Below, in pieces: positions 6,830 through 15,868 of a stretch of DNA of 36,926 bases (its first letter is position 1; every line of letters starts with the position of its first letter). The notes beneath the pieces were generated by a model, which made no database searches, was not told where the DNA came from, and saw only the letters and a program-made list of their open reading frames with translations. The position numbers and the translations under genes are program-made. This DNA is from Ruminococcus sp. (GTDB taxonomy: Bacteria > Bacillota > Clostridia > Oscillospirales > Ruminococcaceae): positions 1 through 36,926 of the forward strand of contig JAKSQT010000017.1 in the NCBI GenBank assembly GCA_024403995.1, written 5' to 3'.

Positions 6830-8728
6830 ATGGAAACAAAACAGTTTAAAGCAGAGTCCAAAAGACTCCTTGACATGATGATCCACTCAATATATACACA
6901 CAAGGAAATTTTCCTGCGTGAGCTTATCTCAAATGCAAGCGATGCTATTGACAAGCTCTATTTCAAGTCACTCACAGATGACAAGGTAGGTCTTGCAAAA
7001 GACGACTTCGCTATCTGGATATACGCCGACAAGGACAAGCGTACCCTCAAAATCGAGGACAACGGCATCGGCATGACCGCTGAGGAACTTGAAAATAACC
7101 TCGGTACTATCGCAAACAGCGGCTCTCTCAAATTCAAGAGCGAAAACAAGCTTGACGAGGACAGCCAGATCATCGGTCAGTTCGGCGTTGGCTTCTATTC
7201 AGCTTTCATGGTTGCCAAGAAAGTGACCGTAATTTCAAAGGCTTACGGCAGTGACAAGGCTTATCAGTGGGAGTCAGAGGGCGTTGACGGCTATACAATT
7301 TCTGAAGCTGAAAAGGACAATGCAGGTACAGTTATCATACTCGAACTTCTCGATGATACCGATGACGAAAGCTACGGTGAATTCCTCGACCAGTACCGCA
7401 TAAAGGGACTTATCAAGAAGTATTCCGACTATATCCGCTTCCCTGTCAAGATGGAAGTCAGCCACAGCCGCCCGAAAGAGCAGTCCGAGGAGGACAAGGC
7501 TGCAAACAAGCCGCTTGAATATGAAGATTTCATCGAGATCGAAACTCTCAACAGCATGATTCCTCTCTGGAAAAAGAGCAAGACAGAGCTTAAAGAAGAT
7601 GACTACAAGCATTTCTATACCGAGAAATTCTTTGACTATAACGAACCGCTCAAGTATTCACACGTCAAGAACGAAGGCGTTCCAAGCTATAACGCTCTGC
7701 TCTATATACCGTCAAAAGCTCCGTTTGACTACTATTCAAAAGAATATGAAAAGGGACTCCAGCTCTATTCAAACGGCGTTCTCATCATGGACAGATGCTC
7801 TGATCTTCTCCCCGATTATTTCAGCTTTGTAAAGGGACTTGTTGACTCGGAAGACCTTTCTCTCAACATCTCCCGTGAAATGCTCCAGCATGACAGACAG
7901 CTCAAAGTCATTGCAAAGAGCATCGAGAAGACTATCAGCAGCGAACTCAAAAAAATGCTCAAAAACGAGCGTGAAAAGTATGAAGAATTCTGGAAGGCTT
8001 TCGGTTTACAGCTTAAATACGGCATTTACAGCGACTATGGCATGAACAAGGAAAAGCTTCAGGACCTTCTCATGTTCACATCTTCAAAGGAAAAGAAGCT
8101 CGTAACTCTTGACGAATACGTTACAGGTATGCGTGAGGAGCAGAAGTTCATCTACTACGCTACAGGCGAAAGCATCGCACGTATCGAACAGCTTCCGCAG
8201 ACTGAACTTGTCAAGGACAATGGCTTCGAGATACTCTATCTCACCGACAACGTTGACGAATTTGCAGTCAAGTCCATGAACAGCTACAAGGACAAGGAAT
8301 TCAAGTCTGTATCGGCTGATGACCTCGGTCTTGAAAGCACCGAAAAACAGGAGGAGATCAAGGCTAAGGAAGAAGAGAACTCCGACCTCCTCAAAGGTCT
8401 TTCCGATGCTCTTGAAGGCAAGGTCGCAAAGGTAGTTCTCTCAAAGAGACTGAAATCACACCCTGTATGCCTTTCAAGCGAGGGCGAAATTTCTCTTGAA
8501 ATGGAGAAGGTACTCAACGCTATTCCTACTGAGCAGAAGGTTTTCGCACAGAAGGTGCTTGAGATAAACCCTGAGCATGAGATATTCGGCAAGCTCCGGT
8601 CCGTAAGCGGCGACAGCGAAAAGCTCAGCAAATATGCAAAACTGCTCTATACGCAGGCTCTCCTCATCGAGGGCATGAGCATTGATGACCCTGTTGAATT
8701 CTCAAATCTCATCTGCGAACTTATGTGA
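6830..8728 (+). CDS. htpG: Molecular chaperone HtpG (Hsp90)
   Basis: 632 residues, the usual bacterial Hsp90 length. The N-terminal GHKL ATPase domain shows [18 protein letters not shown] (about residues 26-43), the DNGIGMT lid motif and [15 protein letters not shown]. The middle domain has the catalytic-loop region [10 protein letters not shown] (Arg that contacts ATP). The C-terminal dimerisation domain ends in ordinary sequence without the eukaryotic MEEVD. It works as an ATP-driven cytosolic dimer with DnaK. It stands alone, directly behind a promoter and a perfect CIRCE site, so HrcA control is expected. The ATG at 6830 follows a weak purine stretch (TGGAGATG). Confidence 0.98.
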   Translation: METKQFKAESKRLLDMMIHSIYTHKEIFLRELISNASDAIDKLYFKSLTDDKVGLAKDDFAIWIYADKDKRTLKIEDNGIGMTAEELENNLGTIANSGSLKFKSENKLDEDSQIIGQFGVGFYSAFMVAKKVTVISKAYGSDKAYQWESEGVDGYTISEAEKDNAGTVIILELLDDTDDESYGEFLDQYRIKGLIKKYSDYIRFPVKMEVSHSRPKEQSEEDKAANKPLEYEDFIEIETLNSMIPLWKKSKTELKEDDYKHFYTEKFFDYNEPLKYSHVKNEGVPSYNALLYIPSKAPFDYYSKEYEKGLQLYSNGVLIMDRCSDLLPDYFSFVKGLVDSEDLSLNISREMLQHDRQLKVIAKSIEKTISSELKKMLKNEREKYEEFWKAFGLQLKYGIYSDYGMNKEKLQDLLMFTSSKEKKLVTLDEYVTGMREEQKFIYYATGESIARIEQLPQTELVKDNGFEILYLTDNVDEFAVKSMNSYKDKEFKSVSADDLGLESTEKQEEIKAKEEENSDLLKGLSDALEGKVAKVVLSKRLKSHPVCLSSEGEISLEMEKVLNAIPTEQKVFAQKVLEINPEHEIFGKLRSVSGDSEKLSKYAKLLYTQALLIEGMSIDDPVEFSNLICELM

Positions 8729-8750
8729 TTACGGCTTTGTACGAAACTGC

Positions 8751-8778
8751 GGGATGTCGAGGACGCCATCCCCTACAA
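8751..8778. repeat. Dispersed palindromic repeat, family C, copy 1
   Basis: Reverse-complement reads TTGTAGGGGATGGCGTCC.., matching 10543-10570 at nearly every position but in opposite orientation. It contains internal GGGAT(G)/CATCCC pairing. Confidence 0.75.
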
Positions 8779-8803
8779 CTGCTCGCCGGCACAAATATAT
8801 AAA

Positions 8804-8965
8804 AAGGGCATCTCTAAAAACCCGTTTTGAGTAAGAAAAAACAGATAAGTGCAATAGATGCAAGAAAAGCCCTTGAAGGCGTGCTTTCGCACTATGAGAG
8901 GGCTTGACGCAGCAGATGCTGTGCATAGCTGTTTTTTCTCAGAAGGTTTTTTTAGAGATGCCCTT
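8804..8965. repeat. 162-bp nested inverted-repeat element
   Basis: The outer arms AAGGGCATCTCTAAAAACC (8804-8822) and its near-complement (8945-8965) bracket a second arm pair, AAAAAACAG/CTGTTTTTTCT, and a third, AGCCCTT/GAGGGCTT. The whole element can fold into one long hairpin. There is no coding potential inside. It looks like a non-autonomous MITE or REP-type element between htpG and glyQS. The rest of 8729-9065 holds only the family C repeat and the glyQS promoter. Confidence 0.8.
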
Positions 8966-8999
8966 AAATGTTGCTGTCATTTTTTCATATCTCCATGTA

Positions 9000-9028
9000 T
9001 TGACATTTCCCGTTGTATGTAGTAAAAT
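9000..9028 (+). promoter_or_regulatory. glyQS promoter
   Basis: Consensus TTGACA (9000-9005), 17-nt spacer, TAAAAT (9023-9028). No T-box leader is present between it and the gene; the leader is only about 30 nt. Confidence 0.85.
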
Positions 9029-9065
9029 AGAATAGAATTATTATTTGAAACGAGGTTGCATGATT

Positions 9066-10472
9066 ATGCTGAAAAACAATGAAAAAATTATGGACAAGAT
9101 AGTTGACCTTTGCAAATCAAAGGGCTATGTTTACCCCGGCTCTGAGATTTACGGCGGTCTTGCGAATACATGGGACTACGGCCCGCTCGGCGTTGAGCTG
9201 AAAAACAACATCAAAAAAGCATGGCTCAAAAAATTCGTTCAGGAAAACAAGTATAATGTTGGTCTTGACTCCGCTATCCTCATGAACCCACAGACATGGG
9301 TAGCTTCAGGTCATATCGGCGGCTTCTCAGATCCTCTCATGGACTGTAAGGAATGCAAGACACGTCACCGTGCTGATAACCTCATCGAGGACTTTGACGG
9401 CACAAGCGTTGCAGGCTGGACAAATGAGCAGATGATGAACTACATCAATGAGCACAACATCGTCTGCCCGAACTGCGGAAAGAAAAACTTCACTGAGATC
9501 CGTCAGTTCAACCTTATGTTCAAAACTTTCCAGGGCGTTACCGAGGACAGCAACTCTGAGCTTTACCTCCGTCCTGAAACCGCACAGGGTATCTTCGTAA
9601 ACTTCGCAAATATCCAGAGAACCTCACGTAAAAAGGTACCTTTCGGCGTTGCTCAGGTAGGTAAGTCATTCAGAAACGAGATCACCCCGGGCAAGTTCAT
9701 CTTCCGTGTACGTGAATTTGAGCAGATGGAACTTGAATTCTTCTGCAAGCCGGGCACTGACCTTGAATGGTTCTCATACTGGAGAAGCTTCTGCAAGAAC
9801 TTCCTCCTCTCACTTGGTCTTAAAGAAGAAAATCTCCGTCTCCGTGACCACTCACCTGAGGAGCTTTGCTTCTATTCAAAGGCTACTACTGACTTTGAGT
9901 ATCTTTTCCCGTTCGGCTGGGGCGAACTCTGGGGCGTTGCCGACAGAACTGACTACGACCTCACACAGCATATCAAAACAAGCGGCAAGTCTCTTGAATA
10001 CTTTGATCCTGAGACAAACGAAAAGTACATTCCATACGTTATCGAGCCTTCTCTCGGCGTAGAGAGACTTTTCCTCTCTGTTGTAACTGAGGCTTATGAC
10101 GAGGAAGAACTCGTTTCAACTGACAAAAACGGCAATGAAAAGAAGGAAGTACGTACAGTTATGCGTCTCCATCCTGCACTTGCTCCATATAAGGCAGCCG
10201 TTCTTCCGCTTGTAAAGAAGCTTACTCCAAAGGCTGAGGAAGTATACGAAATGCTCTCAAAGAAGTTCATGGTTGACTTTGACGAGACAGGTACTATCGG
10301 CAAGAGATACCGCCGTCAGGATGAGATCGGTACACCTTTCTGCATCACATATGACTTTGATACTCTTGAAAAGGACAACTGCGTAACTGTCCGTGACCGT
10401 GATACTATGGAACAGGAAAGAGTACCTCTTGACAACCTCGTTGCATATCTTGAAGCAAAAATGGAATTCTGA
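9066..10472 (+). CDS. glyQS: Glycine--tRNA ligase, single-chain alpha2 type
   Basis: 468-residue class II synthetase that charges tRNA-Gly in the cytoplasm. It has [15 protein letters not shown] and WDYGPLG at the N-terminus, two zinc-type CxxC pairs ([20 protein letters not shown]), class II motif 2 ([25 protein letters not shown]), motif 3 ([12 protein letters not shown]), and a C-terminal anticodon-binding domain. This is the eukaryote/Thermus-like form, not the two-gene glyQ+glyS type. ATG 9066 lies 10 nt after GAGG (9052-9055); ATG 9060 is only 4 nt away and TTG 9045 precedes the site, so 9066 is preferred, though 9060 is possible. No clear terminator follows. Confidence 0.96.
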   Translation: MLKNNEKIMDKIVDLCKSKGYVYPGSEIYGGLANTWDYGPLGVELKNNIKKAWLKKFVQENKYNVGLDSAILMNPQTWVASGHIGGFSDPLMDCKECKTRHRADNLIEDFDGTSVAGWTNEQMMNYINEHNIVCPNCGKKNFTEIRQFNLMFKTFQGVTEDSNSELYLRPETAQGIFVNFANIQRTSRKKVPFGVAQVGKSFRNEITPGKFIFRVREFEQMELEFFCKPGTDLEWFSYWRSFCKNFLLSLGLKEENLRLRDHSPEELCFYSKATTDFEYLFPFGWGELWGVADRTDYDLTQHIKTSGKSLEYFDPETNEKYIPYVIEPSLGVERLFLSVVTEAYDEEELVSTDKNGNEKKEVRTVMRLHPALAPYKAAVLPLVKKLTPKAEEVYEMLSKKFMVDFDETGTIGKRYRRQDEIGTPFCITYDFDTLEKDNCVTVRDRDTMEQERVPLDNLVAYLEAKMEF

Positions 10473-10542
10473 GCCGCAGGTTGGTATAAAAATAAGACAT
10501 AAAAATCCATTTTCAAAATATACTGCTTAAAACAAGTAAAAA

Positions 10543-10570
10543 TGTAGGGGACGGCGTCCTCGACGTCCCC
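10543..10570. repeat. Dispersed palindromic repeat, family C, copy 2
   Basis: GGGGACG (10547-10553) pairs with CGTCCCC (10564-10570). It is inverted relative to the copy at 8751-8778. It sits between glyQS and the asnS leader, with a second palindrome 25 bp further on. The non-repeat parts of 10473-10670 hold nothing recognisable. Confidence 0.8.
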
Positions 10571-10594
10571 AAATAAGTTTTTTGACACGCTGAT

Positions 10595-10621
10595 GTAGGG
10601 GCGACCAATGGTCGCCCCTAC
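10595..10621. repeat. Perfect GC-rich palindrome, 12-bp arms
   Basis: GTAGGGGCGACC (10595-10606), loop AAT, GGTCGCCCCTAC (10610-10621), followed by AAATTTTAA. This is an intergenic hairpin of the REP type. It could also act as a weak terminator for glyQS, but the T-run is poor. Confidence 0.85.
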
Positions 10622-10670
10622 AAATTTTAATCATCAAAATCAATTTTCATGTCATATCCCAAAATCTCCC

Positions 10671-10699
10671 TTGACAATCCGCCAAAAAAGTGATACAAT
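10671..10699 (+). promoter_or_regulatory. Promoter of the asn T-box operon
   Basis: Consensus TTGACA (10671-10676), 17-nt spacer, TACAAT (10694-10699). Start predicted near 10706. Confidence 0.9.
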
Positions 10700-10705
10700 A
10701 TCATT

Positions 10706-10957
10706 ATCAAATGCAATGACGGAGAAAAGTAGCTTAGAATATCGCTTTCAGAGAGTACGGATAAGGTGTGAGCCGTGCAGTATGAGTCTGTGTGAAAAAC
10801 ACTCCAGAGCAGCAAGCTGAACGACAGCTTCATGCAGTCAATTAGGCAAGACGTGTTCCGCACGTTACAGCGGCTCAAAAGTGATCGCTTTTGCGATAAT
10901 TCAGGTGGCACCACGGGTAATTATGCTCCCGTCCTGTATCAGGACGGGGGTTTTTTG
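10706..10957 (+). promoter_or_regulatory. T-box leader specific for tRNA-Asn
   Basis: A T-box regulatory leader senses uncharged tRNA and allows read-through when charging falls. Stem I features are visible (AGTAGC, GGTGTGAGCC, then GTGAAAAACACTCC). The specifier position just before ACTCC reads AAC (10798-10800), an Asn codon. The conserved T-box AGGTGGCACCACGGG is at 10903-10917, pairing alternatives with the terminator arm (CCCGT). The terminator is at 10928-10956. It precedes asnS by about 40 nt. Low charged tRNA-Asn should raise expression of the whole downstream cluster. Confidence 0.95.
10928..10956 (+). terminator. T-box conditional terminator
   Basis: CCCGTCCTG (10928-10936), loop TAT, CAGGACGGG (10940-10948), GG, then six T. 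Mutually exclusive with the antiterminator built on the T-box sequence. Confidence 0.93.
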
Positions 10958-10997
10958 TATTCTCTCGTCTATATATATACTGAAAGGAAAGATTATT

Positions 10998-12368
10998 ATG
11001 AAGCACATTGATATCGCTGATATCATCAGATCACAGGAATATGTTGACCAGACCATCACTGTATGCGGCTGGGTACGTACATCAAGAAATTCAAAGAGCG
11101 TTGCCTTTGTTGAGGTAAACGACGGTACTTCCCTCAAAAATATACAGGTCGTTGTTGAAAAGGGCGACGGTGAATACAAAGAACCTCGTGTAGGTATGTC
11201 AATAAAGGTTACAGGAAAAGCCGTTGCAGGCAGAAACAATACCATTGAGATAAACGCTGTTCCGCAGGATATCGAAATTCTCGGCGACTGCCCGACAGAT
11301 TATCCTCTCCAGAAAAAAGGGCACTCTCTTGAATTTCTCCGCTCTATCCCTCACCTGAGAGGACGTTCAAATACATTCAATGCTGTATGGCGTGTACGTT
11401 CAGTACTCGCTGAGGCTATCCACAAATACTTCCAGAGCCATAACTTCGTTTACATCAATACTCCTCTCATCACAGGAAGTGACTGCGAGGGTGCAGGAGA
11501 AATGTTCCAGGTTACTACCATCGGCTACAGCAATGACTATAAGAATGAAGCTGAATACTATGAGAACGACTTCTTCGGCAAGCGTGCAGGTCTTTCCGTT
11601 TCAGGTCAGCTTGAAGGTGAAGTTGCCGCAATGGCAATGGGCAAGATATATACATTCGGCCCGAGCTTCCGTGCAGAAAACTCCAATACACCTAAGCACC
11701 TTGCTGAATTCTGGCACGTTGAGCCTGAGATAGCTTTCGCTGAACTCGATGACGTTATCACAACTGCCGAGGATATGCTCAAACACGTTATCCGTGAACT
11801 TCTTGACACCTGCCCTGATGAAATGCAGTTCTTTGATGCTCATTTTGAAAAGGGACTCATCGCACGTCTTGAAGAACTCATCTCCCATGATTTCGGCAGA
11901 GTTACATATACTGAGGCTATCAAGCTCCTCAAGGAATCAGGCGAAGAATTCGTATACCCTGTTGACTGGGGCTGCGACCTCCAGACAGAGCACGAAAGAT
12001 ATCTCTCCGAAAAGGTATTCAAGAAGGCTGTTTTCGTTACAGACTATCCAAAGAAGATCAAGTCATTCTATATGAAGCAGAATCCTGACGGCAAAACTGT
12101 TGCCGCAGTTGACCTTCTCGTACCGGGCGTAGGCGAGATAATCGGCGGTTCTGAGCGTGAAGCTGACTATAACAAGCTTATCGCTGCTATGGAAGAAAGA
12201 AAGATGAACCTTGAACTTTACAGCGACTACCTTGACCTCAGAAAGTTCGGTTCTGTACCTCACGGCGGCTTCGGTCTCGGCTTCGAGAGACTTATCATGT
12301 ACACAACAGGCATGGCTAATATCCGTGACGTTATCCTCTATCCAAGAACTGTCGGCTCTATCAGATAA
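10998..12368 (+). CDS. asnS: Asparagine--tRNA ligase
   Basis: 456-residue class IIb synthetase. An N-terminal OB-fold (about residues 15-100, VCGWVRTSRNSKSVAFVEVN) reads the anticodon; the catalytic domain shows motif 2 (FGPSFRAENSNTPKHLAEFW) and motif 3 (GGFGLGFERLIMYTTG). The Asn-type signature with HVEPE rather than HxPE-AspRS features supports AsnRS, as does the Asn T-box. ATG 10998 follows AAAGGAAA; the frame extends upstream through the T-box terminator and is not translated there. It is the first gene of a five-gene string; the next start lies 2 nt after its stop. Confidence 0.97.
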   Translation: MKHIDIADIIRSQEYVDQTITVCGWVRTSRNSKSVAFVEVNDGTSLKNIQVVVEKGDGEYKEPRVGMSIKVTGKAVAGRNNTIEINAVPQDIEILGDCPTDYPLQKKGHSLEFLRSIPHLRGRSNTFNAVWRVRSVLAEAIHKYFQSHNFVYINTPLITGSDCEGAGEMFQVTTIGYSNDYKNEAEYYENDFFGKRAGLSVSGQLEGEVAAMAMGKIYTFGPSFRAENSNTPKHLAEFWHVEPEIAFAELDDVITTAEDMLKHVIRELLDTCPDEMQFFDAHFEKGLIARLEELISHDFGRVTYTEAIKLLKESGEEFVYPVDWGCDLQTEHERYLSEKVFKKAVFVTDYPKKIKSFYMKQNPDGKTVAAVDLLVPGVGEIIGGSEREADYNKLIAAMEERKMNLELYSDYLDLRKFGSVPHGGFGLGFERLIMYTTGMANIRDVILYPRTVGSIR

Positions 12369-12370
12369 TT

Positions 12371-12787
12371 ATGGACGGGCTTACCGTAAAATACAACAAA
12401 CTTACAGCAGAGGAATTCATATCACTCTGGAATTCAGTCTGGGACGGCGCACCTACCCTTGAACAGATGCGCCTTGCCCTTGAACATACGCTGTTCAGGG
12501 TATCGGTCTATGACGGCGAAAAAGTTGTTGCAATGGCTCGCATGAATGGCGATATGGGTTTTGACTACTACATAAAGGATGTTATTGTAAGACCTGAATA
12601 TCAGGGAAAAGGCATCGGCAGACTGCTTATCAATGAGCTTATGAAGTTCATAAACAACAACGGCATCAAAGATACTGAAATTTTCGTCGAATTATGTGCA
12701 ATGCCTGATAAGATACCGTTCTATGAGAAATTCGGATTTTCCGCAAACGAAGCACAAAGACTGCGTTTATTCCATACAGTCACATAA
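12371..12787 (+). CDS. GNAT-family N-acetyltransferase
   Basis: 138 residues. Motif A for acetyl-CoA binding is clear (DVIVRPEYQGKGIGRLLINE, about residues 72-91), followed by the C-terminal IPFYEKFGF (motif B, Tyr general acid region). Such short GNATs acetylate small amines or proteins; the substrate is unknown. ATG lies 2 nt after the asnS stop with no convincing ribosome site, so translation probably depends on coupling to asnS. Its place inside an asparagine operon does not by itself indicate an Asn-related substrate. Confidence 0.9.
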   Translation: MDGLTVKYNKLTAEEFISLWNSVWDGAPTLEQMRLALEHTLFRVSVYDGEKVVAMARMNGDMGFDYYIKDVIVRPEYQGKGIGRLLINELMKFINNNGIKDTEIFVELCAMPDKIPFYEKFGFSANEAQRLRLFHTVT

Positions 12788-12798
12788 AGGAGAACAAA

Positions 12799-13986
12799 AT
12801 GAAAAAGTTTATACTTGCCGCATCGGCACTTTCGCTGTCACTTCTCTGCTCGTGTGGAATTTTTAAAGACAAAAAAGCAGAAGATGTTCCCTTTGAGGCG
12901 GTTTCCGAAGAAGCAGCAGAAACTACCAAGCCTACCACAACAGAAGCAGAGGCTGGTAAAAAAGAAACTGCGGATGAACCTGCGGAACCTGATGCTGAAT
13001 ACAGCGGCGAATACCGTGAAGAATATGATGATGAAGGGATTTCTGCCGAGGAATCAATGCGTATTGAAGAAAAAAAGCGCACAATAAAACCTGATGAAAA
13101 CGGCTTCATTATTGAAAATAATATTCTTTATGATTACGTTGGTGTACTTCCGAAAGTTGAGATACCCGACGGCGTAACCTGTATCGAAAAAAATGCTTTC
13201 TGGAGCAACGATGTCGTGGAAGCACTCTATATCCCGTCATCCGTAAAGGAAATAGGTAATTCTGCTTTCTGGTCATGCAGCAACCTGAAATTCATTCAGG
13301 CTGAAGAAGGTCTTGAAACAATTCACAGCTGCGCTTTCTGGTCATGCAGCGGACTTGAAAACGTCAATCTTCCGAAAAGTGTCACTCTTATAGGCGATTC
13401 TACCTTCTGGGCTGTCCCCGATATCACCATCCATGCTCCGAACGGCTCATATGCCATTAAATTCGCCAAAAATCACGGTTTCGGATATGACAGCAGCTAT
13501 GCAGAGTATTCCATGACAGACCGGAAAAACGTCATTCGTGGCGGTCAGTATACAGGCAGTGATATCACTGAATTCACAACACCCGAAAATATTACTGCAA
13601 TTGAAGCTGAATCCTTTAATTACAGCGCTCTTGAAAGTCTCGTTGTTACTTCAAACGTTGAGTATATAGGTCAGAATGCCTTTGAATACTGCGATAAACT
13701 AAAAACTGCCGAACTTCACTGTCATGAGATAAAAGCAGAAGCTTTTGAATACTGTGAGTCAGTTGAAACTGTGATAATCGGCAGCGAATGCGAAAAAATA
13801 GGCAGCAGTGCATTTGCATACTGCGAAAAACTGGCAGATGTCTGGCTTACAGAAAATGTTGCTTATATTGACAACAGAAGTTTTGAATATTGTGCCCCCA
13901 ATCTAACACTGCACGTTCCGACAGGTTCATATGCAGAAGAATATGCAATTTCCAATAATATACCATTCGATAACGCTATTTATTAA
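12799..13986 (+). CDS. Lipoprotein with BspA-type leucine-rich repeats (LRR_5)
   Basis: 395 residues. N-terminal lipoprotein signal (MKKFILAASALSLSLLCSCG), with the lipidated Cys most likely at residue 20. An acidic, Glu/Thr-rich spacer follows to about residue 95. Then come repeated units of the BspA/LRR_5 form, for example IPSSVKEIGNSAFWSCSNLK and ITAIEAESFNYSALESLVV and KIGSSAFAYCEKL, in two blocks separated near residues 225-255. It is an extracytoplasmic, membrane-anchored protein, probably for binding. AAAGGAG precedes the ATG. It is the third gene of the asnS-asnA string; a link to asparagine metabolism is not evident. Confidence 0.9.
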   Translation: MKKFILAASALSLSLLCSCGIFKDKKAEDVPFEAVSEEAAETTKPTTTEAEAGKKETADEPAEPDAEYSGEYREEYDDEGISAEESMRIEEKKRTIKPDENGFIIENNILYDYVGVLPKVEIPDGVTCIEKNAFWSNDVVEALYIPSSVKEIGNSAFWSCSNLKFIQAEEGLETIHSCAFWSCSGLENVNLPKSVTLIGDSTFWAVPDITIHAPNGSYAIKFAKNHGFGYDSSYAEYSMTDRKNVIRGGQYTGSDITEFTTPENITAIEAESFNYSALESLVVTSNVEYIGQNAFEYCDKLKTAELHCHEIKAEAFEYCESVETVIIGSECEKIGSSAFAYCEKLADVWLTENVAYIDNRSFEYCAPNLTLHVPTGSYAEEYAISNNIPFDNAIY

Positions 13987-14028
13987 TTCTTACAGGGCAA
14001 AACGTCCTGTATGTCAGGAGGTCATACT

Positions 14029-14472
14029 ATGAGTAAATCAAACGTCAGCAACACATTCACCGTAATCAAGAAAGCCTACACAGAAATGCGTGAGCTCGAA
14101 CGCAAGAAGATCCTCGGCTTTTTAAGCGACAAGGGTCTTAACATGGTCAATACCCCAAAGAGCGGCAAGGGTTCTTCCAACTATACAAACGGAGGAAAAC
14201 TTGAAAGAAGCTACGATCTTTCCAACTGGAAATGGGTAGAGGGTACTGTCGGCGACAAAAAGTTTTTCATTTCACTTCAGGCTTTCGATCATGACAAAAG
14301 CTCAAAGAATTTCCACGTTCTTATGGACAGAATCGGAATATGCAAATACGACGCAAATGCAAAACACCCTGACTATCTCAATACTATGGAGGTCACTTCT
14401 CTCGAACTTCCGCTGAATGAAGATGACCTTGAAGAACTATACAATGTTCTTACGGAACTGCTTGCAGATTAA
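14029..14472 (+). CDS. Conserved-looking soluble protein of unknown function
   Basis: 147 residues (MSKSNVSNTFTVIKK..), predicted soluble, with basic N-terminal and acidic C-terminal parts. It has no signal peptide, no membrane segment and no motif I recognise. ATG 14029 is chosen because AGGAGGT lies at 14016-14022; an in-frame ATG at 14011 precedes that site. It sits between the lipoprotein and asnA, 27 nt before asnA, so it is probably co-transcribed under the Asn T-box. Good ribosome site and codon use like its neighbours argue that it is a real gene. Confidence 0.8.
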   Translation: MSKSNVSNTFTVIKKAYTEMRELERKKILGFLSDKGLNMVNTPKSGKGSSNYTNGGKLERSYDLSNWKWVEGTVGDKKFFISLQAFDHDKSSKNFHVLMDRIGICKYDANAKHPDYLNTMEVTSLELPLNEDDLEELYNVLTELLAD

Positions 14473-14499
14473 TCAGTTTACCAAAGAAAGGTAATTTTT

Positions 14500-15510
14500 A
14501 TGTCAAGATCACTTTATATCCCCGAGGACTACAAGTCCTCACTTACGCTGAGGGAAACTCAGCACGCAATCAAATATATCAAGGACATCTTCCAACAGGC
14601 TCTTGCCTTTGCTCTCACCCTTGACCGTGTATCCGCCCCGCTTATCGTAAGAAAAGGCAGCGGCATCAACGATGACCTCAATGGTGTTGAAAGAAAAGTT
14701 GATTTCGACATCAAGGAGATCGGCAGTGACGCAGAGGTCGTACAGTCTCTTGCAAAATGGAAGCGAATGGCACTCTACCGCTACGGCTATCAGCCCGGCG
14801 AAGGTATCTATACCGACATGAACGCTATCCGCCGTGATGACGATGCAGACAATATCCATTCAATTTTCGTTGACCAGTGGGACTGGGAAAAGGTTATCAC
14901 CGCTGACCAGCGTACTATTGAGTATCTGAAGGATGCTGTCAGATTTGTGGTCAAGGCTGTGGCTTTCACCAAGAGAAAGGTACGCCTGCGCTATCCCGTC
15001 CTCGAACGCAGGATATGCGAAAATGTGTTCTTCATCACATCGCAGGAGCTTGAAAATATGTATCCCGACAAGACTCCGCACGAGCGTGAACGTCTTATCG
15101 TAAAGGAACACAAGACTGTTTTCATCATGCAGATAGGCGGCAAGCTTGCAAGCGGCGAAAAGCATGACGGACGTGCTCCGGACTATGACGACTGGTCACT
15201 CAACGGCGATATCTTCTTCTGGGACGATATCCTTGACAGAGCGCTTGAAATTTCGTCAATGGGCATACGTGTCGATGCAAATGCTCTTGCTTCACAGCTT
15301 AAAGAATACGGCGCAGAGGACAGAATGCAGTATGAGTATCACAAAATGATCGCAAACGGCACTCTCCCGCTCACAATCGGCGGCGGCATCGGTCAGTCAA
15401 GACTTTGTATGCTTCTGCTTGAAAAGGCTCATATCGGCGAGGTCCAGTCATCTGTATGGCCCGATGATATGGTCAGAAAATGCTCCGAAAACGGAATTGT
15501 TCTCTTATAA
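14500..15510 (+). CDS. asnA: Aspartate--ammonia ligase (asparagine synthetase A)
   Basis: 336 residues, the normal AsnA length. It makes asparagine from aspartate, ammonia and ATP, and is structurally a class II synthetase core. Visible signatures: LTLRETQHAIKYIKDIFQ, PLIVRKGSGINDDLNGVE, YGYQPGEGIYTDMNAIRRD, SIFVDQWDWE, and the C-terminal TIGGGIGQSRLCMLLLEKAH. AAAGGT precedes the ATG. It closes the T-box-controlled string that begins with asnS, which links asparagine supply and charging under one sensor. A strong terminator follows. Confidence 0.97.
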   Translation: MSRSLYIPEDYKSSLTLRETQHAIKYIKDIFQQALAFALTLDRVSAPLIVRKGSGINDDLNGVERKVDFDIKEIGSDAEVVQSLAKWKRMALYRYGYQPGEGIYTDMNAIRRDDDADNIHSIFVDQWDWEKVITADQRTIEYLKDAVRFVVKAVAFTKRKVRLRYPVLERRICENVFFITSQELENMYPDKTPHERERLIVKEHKTVFIMQIGGKLASGEKHDGRAPDYDDWSLNGDIFFWDDILDRALEISSMGIRVDANALASQLKEYGAEDRMQYEYHKMIANGTLPLTIGGGIGQSRLCMLLLEKAHIGEVQSSVWPDDMVRKCSENGIVLL

Positions 15511-15516
15511 AAGTTT

Positions 15517-15548
15517 ACGGCAGATCATAATTTGGTCTGCCGTTTTTT
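15517..15548 (+). terminator. Terminator of the asnS-asnA operon
   Basis: ACGGCAGA (15517-15524) pairs with TCTGCCGT (15536-15543), followed by five T. Confidence 0.92.
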
Positions 15549-15572
15549 AATAATATGTTAAATCTATGCTAA

Positions 15573-15836
15573 ATAACACATTTTACTATTGACATTAGAT
15601 ATTTCACAAGTATAATTACTGCCGAGGCAGGTACAAAGCATTATTACATCTACAAATGTGATCAGTGCGGTTTATGTGTTGCTGACGGCGCTGTTGGCAA
15701 AGCAATTATGAAATCTCACGTAAAAAATACACATAAAGGCGGTTGGTATACTCATAAGGACGTATGCACATCTATGGGATGTCATACATCTGCCTGTGAC
15801 AAATCAAGCAATAACGAGCATTTATACTGGTTCTGA
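15573..15836 (+). pseudogene. Remnant of a Cys/His-rich (zinc-finger-like) gene
   Basis: An open frame of 87 codons has no ATG, GTG or TTG until codon 46 (ATG 15708, no ribosome site). From 15615 it reads as convincing protein sequence: AEAGTKHYYIYKCDQCGLC, then IMKSHVKNTH, KDVCTSMGCHTSAC and a final EHLYWF stop. The CGLC..H(x4)H spacing resembles a C2H2 finger, and there are further Cys downstream. TTGACA-N16-TATAAT (15589-15616) overlaps its 5' part and a terminator follows, so an internally deleted gene that kept its promoter and terminator is the likeliest reading. A real peptide with a non-standard start is the alternative. The rest of 15549-15902 is AT-rich and empty. Confidence 0.5.
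15589..15616 (+). promoter_or_regulatory. Consensus promoter upstream of Cys-rich remnant
   Basis: TTGACA (15589-15594), 16-nt spacer, TATAAT (15611-15616). Both hexamers are perfect, although they lie inside the open frame of the remnant. Confidence 0.6.
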
Positions 15837-15868
15837 TAACCAATTGCCAAAACATTATTAACAGAAAA

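Noticed and set aside
10881-10997. Upstream extension of AsnRS
   Set aside because: It runs through the T-box antiterminator and terminator; ATG 10998 has the ribosome site.
13995-14013. Hairpin ACAGG/CCTGT between lipoprotein and 147-residue protein genes as a terminator
   Set aside because: Only a 5-bp stem and no T-run; the operon probably continues.
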